The position numbers and the translations under genes were made by a program. From NCBI GenBank assembly GCA_002005505.1, contig KV908477.1:1-64000 (forward strand): a DNA stretch of 64,000 nucleotides. The letters run 5' to 3'. Under the pieces are notes generated by a model. The model did not search any database and was not told where the DNA came from. It was given only the letters and a program-made list of their open reading frames with translations. This stretch comes from Botryococcus braunii (Eukaryota > Chlorophyta > Trebouxiophyceae). This document shows, one piece after another, positions 61,614 to 64,000 of the stretch. How positions within the stretch are numbered: position 1 is the first letter of the stretch; each line of letters opens with the position of its first letter.

Positions 61614-63259
61614 TACGCACCACACACAGAGGGGGGGGGGAGAGAAAGGGAAAAGGGAAGAGGGAAGGGCAATTGGAGAAGAGTTTAGGAGGATGCAGAA
61701 GAGGACGAGTGGCAGACAGAGGGGGAGGGAGAGTGGAGACTTGGGAGTAAGTGAGGGGGCCAGCTAGACTCAACAGGCTTTGGCCGCCTTGTGTGGGCAC
61801 ATTTGAGATGGTAAGTGTAACTGCAAGGGGTGTCATGGCAAGATAGTCCAACATTCCTGATTGCTTACTGTCGGAAGGGGGGGGGGGGACATCTTGAGAA
61901 GGTAGGATAATTCTAACCCGCTGGCCGACGCAACTTCTCAGATAGGTGGCACAGGGGTCCAATACGGGTAAACGAGTGGCGTTAAGCAAAGATAACAGGT
62001 CGTTAGGTCAAAGATAACAGGACGATACCTAAGGAAGGAGCATGAAAGTTAGGAGAAAAGCGAAGGGCAGAGTGAAACAAGAGTGTGTTCCTCCGTTTAC
62101 GCTCTGCCCCTGCATATAGCCTGTTGTTGGACAGTTGTGATCTTGCTTGAAATCAAGGGAATACTGCATCGTGATCACCAGGACAGCTGTGTTGGACCTC
62201 CATGGGATTTATAAAGTGCTCCTTGCAGTCGCTGCTGGTACTACTTCACGCATGGGGCAGGTATTTTAGTGCTATCTGCCCAATCACAGGACATAAATTG
62301 TTTTCCATGCAGGTTGGAGTCTGTCCGTGCAGTGCTTGCTGCCAGCAACATGGATGATCCTTTGGACAATGAGGAGCAACTTCAAGACCAGATGGAGAGC
62401 TTACCAGCGATGTGCCGGTTTCTTTATGACGCTACTTGCGAGTACATGTGCTCTATCGTAGATCCATTGATCAGTGCATATACTGCATGGGGCCTCTCAG
62501 GTGAAGGGACCTTGATGAAATTCTAGTGGCAACTGGAAGTTCCTTTTCCAGACTGGGGAGTTGCTAGATCTTGGTCATGGGAGTGGGTCAACACCGTGAA
62601 GTCCCTTTTTTCCAAATAGCCCTCAGTGTATTAGTTCTGCTTTAACACTGCTTCACAATGGCAGTGTGGCTTTGCAAAAAACGGTGTTCTGCAATGGCGA
62701 GCCCGTGAACTATGCAACTTCTTTGCTGATCGTGTGTCTTCTGTATAAGTGGCATTGACAAGATCCTTCTTTTTGTTTTGAGTCCATGGCTGGTGGTAGT
62801 GGACCCTGGCTATCGCTGTCGGTGAGGGAATTCATGCTCCAATCATAGAAACTCGTTGGGCTCCCCCCCCCCTTCCCTTTGGGAAATTTACCTGATTTAA
62901 TTTTAGAAATGTCTGACGGGATAAGGCAACGATGATCTTCCTTAAGGCATGCAAGGGCATCATATGTGTCAGGGGTTTCATGGGACTTGGTTATCTGCTT
63001 CAAGGCAATTGAATTTACCTTCGTGTTTGAAATGGGATTTTTGATCTTTATGACAGGAGGAATTGCAACTTGCAATAGCATTCCATGTGGTTTGGCCTCC
63101 TTTCTGACCATTGACCGGCAGGGGCTTTGTGTACATTTCGCAGGTCCTAACCATGACTCTACCGAAATTGTGGTACTGGAGGGGCAATTGACATGGCTTG
63201 TCCATATCATTAGTGCCATAATGAAGGGACGAGTTGCTTCAAGCACTGCTGAATGCCAG
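59184..63259 (+). CDS. XPO7: Exportin-7 (RanBP16-type) nuclear transport receptor, 9 exons, both ends missing
   Basis: Importin-beta-family receptor that carries cargo through the nuclear pore with Ran-GTP. Exons: 59184-59269, 59352-59402, 59478-59835, 59912-59998, 60076-60186, 60382-60570, 60922-61133, 62313-62500, 63144-63259; 466 codons with matching phases. Seen: [243 protein letters not shown]. These follow exportin-7 HEAT repeats in order. The family is about 1050-1090 aa, so less than half lies here. The N-terminal exon was not found, and the rest lies past the window end. Four introns are only 75-82 bp, unlike the kb-long introns of the neighbours. Confidence 0.9.
60248..60371. repeat. 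61-bp tandem duplication next to a splice acceptor in exportin-7
   Basis: Two copies starting GCACTTTCTGGCA and ending GACAACT (60248-60308, 60309-60371). The second ends 10 bases before exon 6 (60382). Confidence 0.75.
61430..61620. repeat. (CA)n with central (GC)n in intron 7 of exportin-7
   Basis: Two CA arrays flank a GCGCGC core at about 61543-61560; most of the stretch is alternating purine-pyrimidine. Confidence 0.95.
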
Positions 63260-63344
63260 GTAACATTTTTAATGTGTGATAAATCTCCTGAGTGATGGAA
63301 GATTTGCTGGGACTATCGTTTGTTCTCTGGGAATACGCGCTCCC

Positions 63345-63608
<264 letters not shown>

Positions 63609-63609
<1 letters not shown>

Positions 63610-64000
63610 CTCAAACTCTTGGCGCTGACCTTGCCTACCAAAGTTTATGTGTGAACCTGCTTAAATTATTACATTCCTGCCATGCGGCTGGATAATTCAA
63701 CGAATATCAGAAATAGATTCGTATCTTACTTGTGCCAACAGTCCAGCCACACGACAACGGCAGGAAGTCAAATAATCGATAATGTCAGAAGTTGGGGCAC
63801 TAAACACAACCAGACATTGTAGATTGAAGTGACCCTTTGTAAAGTGAACGCCCTTGGATTTGACATGGCCATGTAATTTTAGAGCCAGCTTTGGGTGTCG
63901 TATATCTATATCAAGGACATCAGTTGCTTCTTTCCATATGCTTTTGAGGCTCGTTCAGGGTGCCTATATTAATGTCTCAGACTTCCGGTATGCCATATGC
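63609..64000. other. Window end, no exon recognised
   Basis: The next exportin-7 exon should follow, but none could be matched in these 390 bases, which are probably intron. Confidence 0.4.

Overview
This window reads as nuclear DNA of a eukaryote of the green lineage, probably a flagellate green alga or a streptophyte alga. I cannot name the species. The evidence is as follows. Genes are split by GT-AG introns (and two probable GC-AG introns). There is a CDK20/CCRK-type kinase, a family tied to cilia, a co-chaperonin of the Cpn10 type with a leader in front of it, a plant-like exportin-7 and a dihydroflavonol-reductase-like enzyme. The mobile elements are Ty3/gypsy with a chromodomain, Ty1/copia primed by half of tRNA-iMet, and a tyrosine-recombinase retrotransposon with split direct repeats like Volvox kangaroo. 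Long (CT)n, (GT)n and (GA)n arrays fill introns and spacers.

Layout. 2.2-8.6 kb (+): a complete eight-exon NAD(P)-dependent reductase of the dihydroflavonol-4-reductase / cinnamoyl-CoA-reductase type (366 aa). 8.6-17.9 kb: no recognised gene, only microsatellites and weak candidate exons. 17.88-31.49 kb: a DIRS/kangaroo-like retrotransposon lying on the minus strand. Its split direct repeats are intact, its RT-RNase H is cut off at the N-terminus, and its recombinase faces the other way and has two introns. Inside it, 21.54-30.21 kb, sits a rearranged inverted complex of Ty3/gypsy chromovirus pieces. 31.74-39.02 kb (+): a seven-exon CDK20-like kinase (398 aa) whose start codon is only about 250 bp from the retrotransposon end. 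40.84-41.84 kb (-): a Cpn10-type co-chaperonin. 43.63-57.88 kb: two nested copia elements. The inner one (46.14-53.38 kb) has LTRs identical by eye and one open 1714-aa gag-pol frame; the outer one has a single frameshift in a G run. 59.18-63.26 kb (+): nine exons of an exportin-7 gene, open at both ends.

The host genes do not form an operon or pathway. The main story is retroelement turnover: a YR element broken by Ty3 sequence, and a copia element broken by a younger copia. The host introns are full of compound microsatellites and small tandem duplications, several of which copy the 3' splice site or start of the next exon. Exon joins were set by matching GT/GC-AG sites to codon phase and family alignment from memory; no search was run.
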